The notes under the pieces were generated by a model that worked only from the letters and a program-made list of their open reading frames with translations, had not been told where the DNA came from and did no database searches. 64,000 nt of DNA. Source: Capitulum mitella. Its lineage: Eukaryota > Arthropoda > Thecostraca > Pollicipedomorpha > Pollicipedidae. A program made the position numbers and the translations under genes. The stretch spans positions 10,045,501 to 10,109,500 of the forward strand of contig CP099841.1 of NCBI GenBank assembly GCA_030062745.1, given 5' to 3'. Every line of letters begins with the position of its first letter. Positions within the stretch are counted from its first letter, which is position 1. This document shows, piece by piece, positions 10,773 through 24,743 of the stretch.

Positions 10773-13368
10773 TTGGTGTGTTTAGAAGAATTACAAGAAA
10801 AGTCACAAACAAAAACTCGGGTACCGTTTTTTAGAAACTCTGGATGAATGTGCTCGACATGTTGGTAATCATCTTAGTATTCCAACAAAATGAAATTCAC
10901 AATGTCATTTTCCTTTTCAATATCACTTCCACCCCAGCTCAGTCTGACGGATCATGACCTCTGACGACCTCATTGTTGACTCAAGTTAAAAAGAAAATTT
11001 GGCTCAACTAGATGATTTCTTTTTCTGTTACTTATCTGCTTCTGCGCGACGATCAGAACCTGAGACCCTGGGAAGCAGATATCCGCACCCCCCTCTCCGG
11101 CCGGGCTAAGGGTTTTTTGAGACCCGGCTGGCCGCGGCTGATACTGGGTGCCACCGGACGTTTTCTGTTCATGGAAACCCCAGTGCTACGCTGTTAATAG
11201 ATCGTTTCTTTCCTCCGTGGCAGTCAGAACACGTCGGCATTTCTTTGGCGTCGAACATAAAGTTCATCAAGTGGCGCATGTAGACTGAAGAAGGGGAGGG
11301 CAAGGCAGTTTCAAAGGGGCGCTAATTTCAGGTCCAGGGCGCCCTAGCAGATATCTTAGACGTCTTTCAGGCCTCAGGTGCGCCCTGTGAAGCCTCGTCG
11401 CCCTTTCTAATCTCAGGGCGCCATTTATAATCTGACGGACGCCTTTTCAGGCCTGAGGGTGCATTTTCAAGTTGGGGCGCCTTTCCAAGTTTCAGGGCCT
11501 CCCCTGAAGCTCCCAGGGGGCCCTGGATGATATTTTAGGTGCATGAGGCACCGTCGGTGCCATTTCAAGGCAACACATGTTTTAACGATAGCCAACAGAG
11601 TGCGCCCTCGACGCCCTAATGACCAGCAATCGTCGTTTCCAAGAGGAACGCTGGAGGGGAGCGTCATGGCCCCATGGCCCTCTCCTCAAGACAGCTCAGT
11701 GTGTGGTCCGTTCCAAAACGTCGGTGTACTCAGGTGATTGGCAACGAGTGATGCACGGACGTACGGTGCCGTGCTGATTGAGCGATCTGACTCAGAACAG
11801 TGCAGCGACTCGTTTGTTTTGGCAAACAAGTGACGGGGTATCCGCTGCCTGAACATTTCACTGCCGACTGAGGTTCACCAAAAAGGAGAAACTCTTTTGT
11901 CAGAATCAGATTTTTTTCCACATTTATTAGGGACGCACATACCAGTCTGAGCCCAGTTCTTTCCATCGAACGTCATAGGCGTAATTTTGACTTTTTGTGA
12001 AGTTGAGATTCACCTGCAGGCAGCAATTCCAACTTGCATTGAAACTCCACGCATGTCTGCTGCTGATAACTGCCTGCATAGTGATGCCGGGAAGGGTTCT
12101 TGCACTTGTTTCTTCTCGAATCTCGATGTGCGTTGGCTTCGGTAACTACGGATTGAATCATTCATAGCTAAAACCTGTATTGAAACACGCCGTATGGGGA
12201 CAGAGCTGACATGGAAAAGAATGGTTTGGGAAAAGTGTTGTGCCGTTTGGACCATTCATGGCATTTGTTCTAAATCGCCTATACCTGTAACAAAGGTTTA
12301 ATAGTCATCTCTAGTCTCCTTCGGTATCTGCGCCGTGATGCAGCTCACCGGCACCGTCCCAGATTCTGACTGATTTTGCAAGTATATTACACGGAACCCA
12401 CTATCACGCACACGCACCTTAGCACACGACGAAAGTATTTCTATACAAAATTAAACGTTAAAACTCTAACCATGTAATATGACCCTTGATAACTGATTAT
12501 CCTTGAACTAACGTACAGGTCTCCACAAAAGTAATGGTAGGTTCTTAGGGTTATTAGAGTTCTTGTGGTAAACCGGCCATAGCTCCGCTGTTTATGGTGC
12601 TAATGTAATCTAATTTGATCAGCTATTTGCCGTGACGTAAGAGTATCGGTAATAACTTCAAACCTGTGTTTCATATTTTCATTTCATGCCTAAAAACAAG
12701 AAAAACCATATTTACACTCGGTAGGCGGAGACATTGACCAGGTTTCTTAGTTCCGCCACTGCGCTAACCCTCTCGGCTCTCAAACTGATACGATCAGTTG
12801 TATTGTGCAGGGGGTACTAGGTAAAGACTATGAGGAGGGAGCGCGTCTTGATCACGTGACATGTTCTGCCGGAGGGCTGTGAGGGCGTCGTGGAGACTGG
12901 CCAGGCCGTGTCTGACCTGCAGTCCCTTCCAAACAAATAGTTTTTCACCTGCCTGGGTCTGAACATTAGACCCGAGCAGTGACGGCTGAGCGATTGCTGA
13001 ACACCAGCGTTGGAAATAACTTACACACATTCATATTGTGTACAACTGTTCATATTGTGTACAGAAGAAGCCTTTATAATAATTATATGGTGAATGCCGT
13101 TGCCAGGGCAGATTAATGTTAATGACAGGAGGTTAAACGGACATATACTGCATTTATTTACACGGGAACATTTAATTCGCCCGACTATATTTCGGCATAC
13201 ACACATACGTTACCAAGGCCGAAACTTTGTATCTCTTGGGTGGAAGGCATCCTCCAACGTTCAGCTGACTTCCGAGTGTTAAGCCCCCCCTCCCCCAATG
13301 CTGGGCTGGGCCCCCTTACATTTTGGAACTTGGCCCCAATATTTTACCAGTTCTCAATGATAAGAACT
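10773..13368. other. Intergenic with a decayed GGGCGCC-type repeat
   Basis: No gene recognised. Around 11330-11560 there is a run of degenerate short units around GGGCGCC, CAGGCCTCAGG and AGGGGGCCCTGG. It looks like an eroded relative of the GC-rich repeat at 54.8-55.75 kb. The other parts (11.7-13.3 kb) show only short random open frames. Confidence 0.4.
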
Positions 13369-13372
13369 TAAC

Positions 13373-14037
13373 CCTCGCTGGACGAGAGGGGTAGATGCTA
13401 CCCCCAAGCAATGTTTCCGGGACCAGGGCAAAACGGTGTACGACAGCGCCGTGAACTGTGGCATAGCTGACGACACATTCATTGCAAATGTTTTGGAAAA
13501 AGAGTGACCCCATCTTGTCTCAGGGCACTGAGCCATGATGTCATTAGTGGAAACTTGCAAAACGATTTTGGCGTCAAATGTCGTTTTTTTACTGTTTTAG
13601 GGTAATAGGCACACATAAACGCAGATGAGAGGTATGAAATCGATTCAGAATGGTAGTCCACACGAGAGCAGGTTACTTTAGATAGCTCATTGACCTTTTC
13701 AAGGTCATATGAGACCAATGACCAAAAATAACTTTTTTTCACCTTAGAATGTTCCTATGCATTTTTGGGCGGAATGATTTAAGGTCTATTTGGCCCCAAT
13801 GTGTCGTTTTTAACGGAGGAAAATCGATTTGTAGCTCCCAAACATAAAGTCTGACCTGACCTTGGAGGTCACTGGCTGACCCGACGGAGTCGACACGGTC
13901 ACAGTTGGATTCCTTGGGCATACGGCTATTGATTTCTTCTTGTCCCGAGGAGCTAGCTCAAATAGGGGCCAAATGGCGAGGCGGTGCCTACCCCCCGGCA
14001 TCGGTGCGAATGAATATCCTTCCTGTCCGGCGAGGGC
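13373..14037. mobile_element. piggyBac-like non-autonomous element (TTAA left flank)
   Basis: The left end follows TTAA (13369-13372) and begins CCCTCGCTGGAC. The right end is GTCCGGCGAGGG, the near-exact inverted match, followed by CTAA (one mismatch from TTAA). Length is about 665 bp with no transposase. TGACCT/AGGTCA motifs occur in its interior (about 13690-13710 and 13851-13870), as in the elements at 17613-18829 and 32782-34022. Ends starting CCC next to TTAA are characteristic of piggyBac elements. Confidence 0.5.
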
Positions 14038-14041
14038 TAAA

Positions 14042-15665
14042 CAAGCGTTAGCATTAGTGCCGTGAATGTTGGAAAACATTGTTATGCATGCCCTAGCCAT
14101 ATTAGACATTTTCAGTGGCATCAAGATAATGTGAATAGAAAAGAGCAAATGGTAGGTCAATTATCCGTTCCCGGTCCGATGACCAGTCGGAGCTTAACTT
14201 TTGACACCATGGTGCCACTAGCACGGATCCACTCATGTCACCGATGTCTTCCATTGGATGGCTTTGCATATCTTCAGCTTCTGTTTAACCTTGCTAGGTT
14301 TGAGCCATTCGCGCAGATTACCAGTGGTTCATGATATGCGTGCCTTTGCTTACGCATCATTTTAACGAAACGAATGAAACGGGCGACCGTGTAGTATTGT
14401 CATGAGATAACCAAACAGTAGAAGTATATGGTGTCACCGCAGAGGCGAAGGAGCGTCTCATAAAGGGGGAAGGGGGCAGGGGCCAAATTATGTTTTGCTG
14501 ATCGGGGCGGAGGGGAGGAGGTCGACAAAAATGTTTGGTTTGATATAGCGTAAATATACATCTGGTGTAGTGTAAAATATTAATCATTCATCAGAACAGC
14601 GACAGCGTAAAATGTCCTTGCAGGGGTTGGCTGAAATGAGACGGCTCTAAAAGGGCTTCACGTTGGAAATCTCCGGCCAGAATCCAGTAGAGGGGACGAA
14701 ATCTATCCCTGCCTCCGGTCTCATGTTTGTCGCGCATAGCCTATTTCTGCGTACTTTAAAGTGATATCTAGTGCGTCGTCAAAAACGAAAAAATTAGATG
14801 GACATTTTTGGAGACATGGACCCGTAAAGTCAACCGTAGAGCGGCAAAACCAGCCGATCGCCTTCCCCCCACGGCCATTCGTTACCAACGACGATATTAG
14901 ATGATATACGAGCGGTCAGAAGTTAAATGCTGTGTTCTTTTTGCTGGCCATCGTGGATCACCATTGAAATAAGGGTAAGTCTGATCATAATTCCGGTCAA
15001 TTATGGTAATCATTCCGAAAGAAGTCGCAAAAGCTGCCAAATCGACGAAATTTTTCACATTTGATGCCATTTGATCCCGAAGGTGTTGCCCTAGGGTCAC
15101 GAAATTTGGACAAATGTAGTTGCCCACATTCTTCAATTCACCCTGAAAGTTTCGTGTCAGTAGCTGGTTTCTGATGCTTGGGGATGGGGGTGGGGTGGAG
15201 GGGGCGAGTGGAGAATTTCGCGTCTTTCCTCCACTGCGTGTAATTTTCAGAGGCCCTCCACTGCCCGTGTGAAAAACTTAAATACAAATTGTTTGTTAAG
15301 CAGTATAATATATCAAGTAATACCAAGACAGATGTCGAGCGATTTCAGCATTCTTAACTTTACGAACATTTCGTAAGACAGGAGTTTAAAACTTTTCACC
15401 GCCTGTTAGGAATCAGAGCTTTGTCTCTTCCGAAGGAGCCTAAAGGCCGTTTAATGACATCTTCATTGGAGATATCGCTCACTGCTGGTTTAGGTTAGGT
15501 CGGGCATTATGCGTTCCCCAAGGTTGACATCACTTAGTTGATGGATTATTTCCAGTCGCTGGATATCATCACGTCGTGCAACGCATGGGTTCTTGACAAA
15601 GTCTACATCCCAATGTTCTCATGCAGGCCATGTGCTCAGGGATGAGGATAGAGAAGAAAGAAACA
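14042..15665. other. Intergenic, nothing recognised
   Basis: AT-moderate non-coding sequence with short open frames in all six frames and no protein resemblance, tandem structure or terminal repeats that I could see. Confidence 0.4.
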
Positions 15666-15678
15666 AAACGGGTATCCA

Positions 15679-15735
15679 GGGACGCGAACTCGCGATTCCG
15701 AATCACCCATTTCAATCTGAACTACCACTCGACCA
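15679..15735 (-). repeat. tRNA-derived SINE head (Pol III A and B boxes)
   Basis: On the minus strand an A-box-like TGGTCGAGTGG (15735-15725) is followed after 33 nt by a B-box-like GAGTTCGCGTCC (15691-15680). Order and spacing match the internal promoter of a tRNA gene with a Ser/Leu-like A box. No complete cloverleaf can be drawn, so a tRNA-derived SINE or decayed tRNA pseudogene is more likely than a working tRNA. Its 3' extent towards lower coordinates is unknown. Confidence 0.4.
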
Positions 15736-16710
15736 ACCAAGCACGCTACGCTGTTCGCGACTGTGTTGGTCAAGTTGCTTGGAATCTAGCCACTACGCCA
15801 ATGAATGGAAATCTGGTCCTCTCCTCCCTCTTACGTCTCACGAAACACTCGCTCATTTGTCGGCGTGTTAACAGCTGTCCGATCTATTGCAAAAGGCAGC
15901 CTCTAAACATGCCCCCGACACAACCGGCCACCTGTCAGCGAAGGGTCGTAACTGACAGGGACGCACTCAGCAGGAGACGGTGAAAGCTCTGGCGAGTGAA
16001 GCAAAACACATTATTTTGTAAAAATTTAACGATACTAAGACAATGCAGATGAGCATATCTGTATGGAATGATGCGAAGCATTGTCACCTGCCATAATGTG
16101 TTCTCGTGACGATGTATTACCTACAGTTCGGGAAATACGCTCCATATTGTCAAGGAGCCGAGTACGTACCATTACTTTTGTGGAGAACCGTACATGCCCC
16201 GCCACCGCAACTGACGAACAAGCGACTTGCTACAGCAGGCCATAACATCGGTAACCTAAAAAACGGAGTTGTCCTGCCACACCAGATTATGGGTAGTACC
16301 TAGACCGTCCACAAGAAGCCGCGGGTCACCTGGAAATATGCCCAAACGTTACTGGCGGATGGCAATGCCCCGCGGGACATCAAGGGGATGTACGACACAC
16401 ATACCCCACTCAGGGTGCGGCGCGTCAGGAGGCCAGCTGCGTGCCTCACCGGCGCACTTACATCCAGGGACTGAACTTTAATACACTCTGGTGTGTGGAA
16501 GGACATGTATGGACGATGACTGCAAGGAATGGGTTCCGAAACCTTATTTGCCCCCTCCCCCTATTACTTTCGAAAAGTTCCATGCTTGCGTACATCGTGG
16601 CAGCAGCGGTGCGTGCAGGGGAGGTCGCAGCTGAGCTGTCAGGCTGAGAGTCAGGCGAAGAGCGTCCGCAGTGGAGTCGACGCCCGGCTGATATTCCCCT
16701 ACTCTGAGTA
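15736..16710. other. Intergenic, nothing recognised
   Basis: Non-coding sequence between the SINE-like segment and the decayed transposon ORF region. Only short open frames without family resemblance are present. Confidence 0.35.
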
Positions 16711-17612
16711 TTGCAGCACCTCTCGTCACGGCGCTGGGTCGTCGATCGGACTGGGGCGCCGGGATGGAGTTATGACCTATTTATAGGTTCCGTCCGGTGG
16801 TGTTTTTTTTTTATCCCCCAACGCTCCGGCGTCTGCGTGCGGCCATCTTCCCCATGCCTTCGCGCCGTGGCCGCCGGGTTGAGCCGCGTGAGGGTGGCAA
16901 AATTCCTCCCATGTCCAGTGGAAAATGCGGGCGAAAAAGCAGTGGAACGACCACACTCGTCCGAAGACGGAGCCACGCCTCGGAGTTCGGACGATCACCC
17001 TGGAGCACTGACTTCGCCTGGCGCGCCACCCGACCGGCCAGTAGTCACGTCGTCGGCGGGGCGTTCCGGAATTCCAGAGCTTGGCAGAAACGTCCCAAAA
17101 CACACCGCAATACGCGATGAAACGGTCAAGCGGTCGTCGCCTCCGCCAAGTCTGCCACGACCTTTGCGACGTCCGCGAGACGACAGGGAACGCCAGTACT
17201 GGCCAACGCGCGAAAAAAACACCACGCAAGCGAAACCTCGTCGCCAAGCTAAACCAATGTCGCGTTGCATTCGAAAGTTAGATAAATTAAAACAGTAGGA
17301 ACGTAGGGCTGTACACGTGGCCATGGGCTGGCCAGCTGCTACGGAAGCTGGCGGCATTCGCCGACTGGAACTCACTCTGTTCCACGGGGTAACCGCCCCT
17401 AAATTCCTTCTCCCCACAAACGGAAAGGGAGGGAAAAGGACTTTAGGGTCAGCCCCAAAGACGTCTTTGAAATTGCCCATATCGGCAGCATTAAGATCAT
17501 CATAATCCAAGAAGACAAAGACCTCCTTCAGGCCCAACGGGAATCAGGTCACCGAGGCTTCATGGTGGGAGCCGTTAAGTTTCTTCCTGGGAAGGGTGAG
17601 AAAGGTCCTTAA

Positions 17613-18829
17613 CCCGCGCACGACCGTCGGTCCGTCCCGAATATCGTCGACTGGGGGGGCAGTTGACTGCCCCCCTCTAACTCACGAACGGTTGGTCGCA
17701 CGATAAAAATAAGCATACCGTTGGAAAGCCTGTGACGAGTAGTGCTCGAAACTGGTCTCATTGTTAGTTTTAGACAATATGTAAGCCAATTTACGCCCTA
17801 TATATGTTTTCTCATAGCCGACTGCATGAGACAGAGAAATGGCCTGAATCTCAAGGGCTGTGACTAATATCGCATAGGTAAAGGCACCAGCCCACAAGTA
17901 AATGTCCGCGGATGCCGATACACGTCTAATTTCCTCAGATTTGTTCAATATATACGCCGAAACGTTGAGTTAAAGACACCGTAATTCTCCCGTCAGTCGT
18001 CAGTGTGCGCCGCTGTCGTATGCGGTACCAAATTGACGGGAACTAATTTTAGCGCTCCTTTACTTTCGCGAAAAAAGACGATCTATGTCAATTTTATTGA
18101 TCTTTGTGGTTCTTGTGATGGTTTCTCATGCTTAAATTTTGGAAAAATTGATTAGTTGCCAATCTACAAAGTTGGCGGAGCTTTATTGGCGAGAGCCTGT
18201 TTATTTGCAAAATATGCTACTTTTTCAAACTTTCTGAGGTTCCTGGTATTAATTACGTCTGAGCGAGCTAGTTCTGCCATTTTCTACCCATTCTGAGTAA
18301 TTCATCGTCGATTTTGACGGTGGTGCATTTTGGCGCACTACAGTTATTCGTGACCTGACCTCAGGTCAATGGCTGGAAGTCACTGATACTTTGCCCAATG
18401 ACGGTAACTAGATGTCTACTTCACTCCACACTAAAAATGTTATGGAATATTTCGTCAATTTCCGAAAAAACGGCGATATGTCCTAAAAATGGGCTTGACC
18501 TTAGGTCCATGACCCGGAAAATTCGGAAAAATCTGAGATAGCAGATTTGTTGCATCTATCACGATCACTAATCCCTGAAAGTATTATTGAGATATCTTGT
18601 TTTGCGAAAAAGTTATAGGGCGCTAAACGTTTTTTGACATAGGTCTGTTTGACCTGACCTAGGTCAGGCACCTGACCCGACCTGAGGTCAAAATTTTGAC
18701 ACGAGACGTAAAATTGATGGAGCAAAAGGTACAGAAAGTTTTGTGACTCTGTGTTTGTTGGTTCTTTCGCAATCCCAGAAAAACCTCAGGGAGGGCAGTC
18801 AACTGCCCCCCCCCCCAGTCGGGGACGGG
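17613..18829. mobile_element. piggyBac-like non-autonomous element with TTAA duplication
   Basis: The element is bounded by TTAA at 17609-17612 and 18830-18833 and begins and ends with CCCG/CGGG. Inside each end is an inverted pair built on CGACTGGGG...GCAGTTGACTGCCC (17648-17675 and about 18788-18821); the left end carries about 25 extra bases. Removing it together with one TTAA joins two pieces of the surrounding ORF remnant with only a one-base frame change, which supports an insertion. The interior is AT-rich with no transposase and has several AGGTCA/TGACCT motifs (18351-18368, about 18650-18690). Confidence 0.6.
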
Positions 18830-18967
18830 TTAACGACTTCATCAGACCGCAGAAAGGGCCCACCGTTAGACTAAAGAGCAGACCAAGCGGAGGCAACTGC
18901 CCAGCTGGAATGTTCGTCTACCGACAGCACACAAGTAACGGATGAGGATAGCCCTCAGCCCTTTGCC

Positions 18968-19356
18968 ATGTCTTCTCCTTCGAAGCGACGCTGCAGGAGA
19001 ACCAAAAACATCGCCACTCGTGGTTTGGCAGCAGTCCTCGATCGGACCAAGCTCAGTGGTCGTTCTGCGGTTTGCTTCCCAACGGCGACGGCCTCAGCCC
19101 TCGGCTACGGTTCCTCTGAACTGGCAATCAACAGATGCTCGATCATGCAGCCGCGTAGATCGCAGAGGAGAGCCATTGCGGAGGAAATCTGGCATTCTTT
19201 CTCCGCGCCACCCGATATGGTGGTCCACTGGGACGGCAAACTGTTACCCGTCGATGGGAAGGAGAGGGTGGATCGACTCCTTGTCATTTTAAGCGGCACA
19301 GGAATCGTTGCCAAGCTTCCCGGTGTTCCGAAACTCGCAAGCGGAACTAAGGCAGC
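18968..19356 (+). pseudogene. Fragment of HWDGKLLP-type transposon ORF
   Basis: About 130 codons resemble an uncharacterised repetitive ORF family, with landmarks AAVLDRTKLSGR, SSELAINR, VVHWDGKLLP and VPKLASGT. The open frame runs on to 19471, but the last ~38 codons belong to the inserted hAT-like element, so the apparent 167-aa product is a chimera created by insertion. The likely continuation lies beyond the insertion, from 20852. Confidence 0.55.
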
Positions 19357-20851
<1,495 letters not shown>

Positions 20852-21617
20852 AGGGCAGCGACGTGGCCTACTTTGTCGCGCATTGCCTGGAAGCCTGAGA
20901 GGTCTCAGACCTCCATCGATACTGGACAAGTGCTGGGAGCGGGCACGCTTCTTCAGCAAAAGCTTGGGTGACAGCTCCTTCACTTCGCTTGTCATCATGT
21001 CTTCGAACTGATGGCAGAGGGGGCGGCTTTCTCCACGTGTTTCGTTCCGCCCTCGTTCCCGGCATTGCCCCAGCAGTCATTTTTCCTTTAAATAGGTCCT
21101 GAACTCGCCCTTGGTTCACACGTGAAGATATTGATTTCTGTTGACAGGACGAACCATTTTATGAGATGTTTTTGCTAAGAGTAGCAGTAAGTGAAACGAA
21201 TATGTCAAAGGGAATCCGAAGGCAAAAAGTATTGGGAAAGGGCAAAGGCATCATTGGGCTAGCTGAACTCAACATGGGGGGAAAGGCCAGTTATAGGCAC
21301 AAAGCCATGAAGTTCAGCCCACAGTGCGTAAACAAAAAAATTGTGACGTCATGGCCGACTGCACAAGTGGCAGCTGATTGCAGCGGAGGCGAAAGCGCCA
21401 CGGATTGTATCTTGTTTATCAGCACGGTCCTATACATAGTTTGTTAGCAGATAAGTACGGCCGAATGCGGCGGCACGGGGCGGGGGCCGCGAATCAAGGT
21501 AGTGTAATGCCGAGTGGTGCAAATATTTGTTCAGGACAAAATAATAGCGTCACGCAGTCCTTGCGCCATGCGGTCCCGTGGCAATCATTTTACTTTTTGG
21601 CGGCAGATCTGCGGTGG

Positions 21618-21893
21618 GGCAGAGGTACTTATCCAGGATTTTCCTGGAGGGAGCAAATGTCAAATTTTGCCACATGCCTGTGGCATGACAAAATTTTTGG
21701 GAAAATGAGCAATGTAGTGTAATTGGGTTTATACTTAATGCAGAGGGGAAAAAAATGATGTTTGCTTTTGCAGCATACATTTAATCACGATCCTGTTTCC
21801 CTGCTAAATCATTAAATATTTTGTATGCACTACTTGGCTGGGAGTGGGCATGGCCCTCATGGCTCCCCTTAGCTATGTCTTTAGTGTCAGACA
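21618..21893 (-). mobile_element. MITE-like element with ACGTAGCCA-type ends, copy B
   Basis: Reverse-orientation homologue of the element at 10483-10765. It shares the TATCCAGGATTTTCCT end, the CCACATGCCTGTGGCATG near-palindrome (about 21670-21690), an AAAGCAAACAT-type interior (on the opposite strand) and the GGCATGGCC...TTAGCTATGTC end. It is more decayed than copy A. Its right half enters the CpG-depleted block. Confidence 0.6.
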
Positions 21894-24290
21894 TGTTCCA
21901 TCAGCTCTTTCAGATGACTAAGTCTACTCAGGTCAGATATTTCAAAAGAATTGGTTAATTTAGTTGCAGTTATAGTGAGGAGTATCATGTTTTTCTTAGT
22001 GTAGAAGATGTTATGGAGAAGTGGCATGAAGATTCCACTGTGTTCTGTATGTATGCAGTTTGATTTTTAGCTCTGCTCGTATGTGTACACTTGATATTAT
22101 TCATTGGTTAGCTTAATATGGGCCATTTCAGAGTTTTTTTTAGTTAAACATTTTGGTTTCAGGTCTTCTTCAGCTGAAGGCATCTGATCCAGGTTTTTAA
22201 TGCACTAGCAGGCAATCACTGGGTTGTTGGAGTTTCAGGCTGACATCAAGCCTTGATGAATAAAGGGTGAGCCATAGTTTTCTTGAAATTAACTAATTTT
22301 GGATGTTTGTAGCATTTTCAGTTTGTAGCAGTGCAGTGATAGTGTTGAATACAGTTCCATTGGGCACTGAATGACCCTGTAGTCGGTGCGCCCATAAGCC
22401 CCAATAACCAGCCGAATACAGTTTCATGCTCTACTGTCTCATATACCAAAAAATGTTGATTAAATTTGAAATTCCCCATTCATCACAGGTATATGTCTTC
22501 TATTGTTTGGTCTGATAAGTCTTATTTGATGGGTGCATGCACAAATGTAGCTATGCATGGTGAACATATATAATTTTGCTAAAAGGATATGGGTTGCAGT
22601 ATTTTCCCTCACCATTATGATATTATTGCAACCACAGAGTATTCTACTCCATCTGAAGAGTCTGGGTTTCCATACCATCATCATGATTGGTTATGGCTCC
22701 TCAGTTTCAGCAGTACAATATGCATATAATGAATATAGTATACAGTAAAGTGGGATCATTGTACAAGATCAGGTTAATGATGCATGTTGTATGGGTGGGC
22801 CAGATTTGCCCTTACTTGGGGTCAGCATATTTTGGTTGCTTTGTTGCTAGTCATGAGAAGTTGCCATTGTTACCAAACCTGCATATCAGGAGTAAAACTC
22901 AAGGCATCATTTGATATGGAATATGTGCTCTGTAGGAGAGGAGTGGATTCTTTCCCCATGAACTTCCATCTTTAGTGTATGTATGTATAAATTCCATGTT
23001 TGTCACTTGTTCCCAGAAGGAGCAGGAAATGTACCTTAAGTTTTATGTGGTAAAGGTAATATTGTATATAGTCTTCTTCCAAATGATATGACACCTTAAT
23101 TTTTGACAGGCCTGGGGAAAAGGGGTATGAGAACATCCTGTTTTTTGGATGCCAGCCAAAAATGAAAAGACTCAGAGGTTCATATCTTGGGGTTTCTTTG
23201 TATATATCATTTGCACACCTTGTATCAGTTTTGGAACTTGGTCAGCCCAGGTTATTGACTTGTGACAGGTCAAGTAAGGCCATGTTCCAGAACAGAAACT
23301 GATGTATTAAGTAAAACAACATTGACATATTGGTAGAATATGTCGAATGGGACAACTTGGCTGACGTAATTTTTTTTTTTTAGCAGATTTCCAAGTCATT
23401 GACCTGAAGGCAGCTGATTTCTCTGCCTTTTTTATGTTCACTTTTGAGATTGTAGGACTGGTTTGGCAGTTTTGAAGCCAGGATGTACACCTTGGTGCTT
23501 CTTACATCATTTGCACACCTAGTTGTACCCTGTGACCTCTGACCTGGTGTCAGGTCATCTTGCATACCAGATGTTTGGACCTGCAACCAAGAGCAGTGCT
23601 TTGGTTTGCAATCTTGGAATGTTTGTTGGTATTCATATGTGCTTACTACATACTATAACAATAGCCAAGTCAGGCCAGCCTGGGGCATATGTGCTTCAGA
23701 AGCACTAATATATGATGGAATGTATTTTCCAAGGGTGAACTAGTTCCCTTTGAGACCCAGACTGGCCTAATCTGGCTATTGAAGTAGTATGTTTCTTTCC
23801 AATGTAAACACATCCTGTATGACCAGAAGTGATAAGATATTTACCCATGCTGTCATTCTGTACAACTTGTATTATCCCATAACTCCTATTTTACATTTGC
23901 AAAAAAATATAAAGGCTAATGCACTGCTTACTGAGTAGAAGTTTTATACCACTTAAAATCATGGCTAGAGACATTCTGAAATTGAATGCTTTATCACTTC
24001 CAGTCACCTTTTGAAGATCATGTAATGTCAAGACCTGTCAGGTTCTGGTGACGTACATAAGCATAATGTGTGGCATAAAGGACAGAGATTTAATGTGTGC
24101 TTCAAAAAAGTTCTTGAGTTTTGTAAAAGAAAGAATTGAATGTTTCCCAGAATGTTTCCCCTCACGAGCAGTAAACAGGTATAGTCAGTTATCCAGAAAG
24201 CACAGTATGTCTTTTTTGCCCATTCGGACCTGGCTTACCCAAAATACCAAACCAATGGTGAAGTCTGTATGAAAACATTCTTGATCTTTA
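21750..24290. other. CpG-depleted block upstream of the GOLM-like gene
   Basis: This ~2.5-kb block is almost free of CpG: only one CG dinucleotide occurs in 22021-22380, whereas 24541-24600 alone has eight. TG and CA are abundant, the mark left by deamination of methylated CpG. No open frame here resembles a protein. It may be a methylated first intron or leader of the GOLM-like gene, or the body of an unrecognised transcript. Confidence 0.6.
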
Positions 24291-24534
24291 CTGCAGAAAA
24301 AGATTATTCTATTACACGTTGCTACCCGAACTTCTTGTCATGCTTTGTTTTCGTACGGCGAGGGAGGGAGGCTGGCTAGAAACTGCCATCACTCACCGGG
24401 CACGCTGTAAGAAAGCTTTGCAAGATAAGGCATAGAACTTCCTTCACCAGCTGGGTGTGTGTTCCCCGCGTTTTTCACCACTGTATACGTGCCCTTGACA
24501 AGTGGTGGTGCCGTCGTCGCCTGTTCTTTGCGGC

Positions 24535-24640
24535 TGTCCGTGCGGCCTCAGTCCGTCTGCGGCTGTCCGTGCGGCTGTCCGTGCGGCTACCCGTGCTGGC
24601 TCAGTCCGTCTGCGGCTGTCTGCGCCTCCGCCCGTCCTGC
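24535..24640 (+). repeat. Imperfect GTCCGTGCGGCT repeats in the 5' leader region
   Basis: A short CpG-rich run of degenerate 12-bp units (GTCCGTGCGGCT and variants) lies 100-200 nt upstream of the GOLM-like start codon. The surrounding 24350-24740 is CpG-rich and is the likeliest place for a promoter or 5' leader, though no TATA box was recognised. Confidence 0.5.
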
Positions 24641-24743
24641 TGCCGTTGGCCGTCTGCGCCGCGTCTGGTGTGCGGTTGCCGGCTGTCCGGGCGGTGTCTG
24701 AGACGAGCGCGGGTGGCGCAGGTACGGGGAGCCAGGCTCCACG

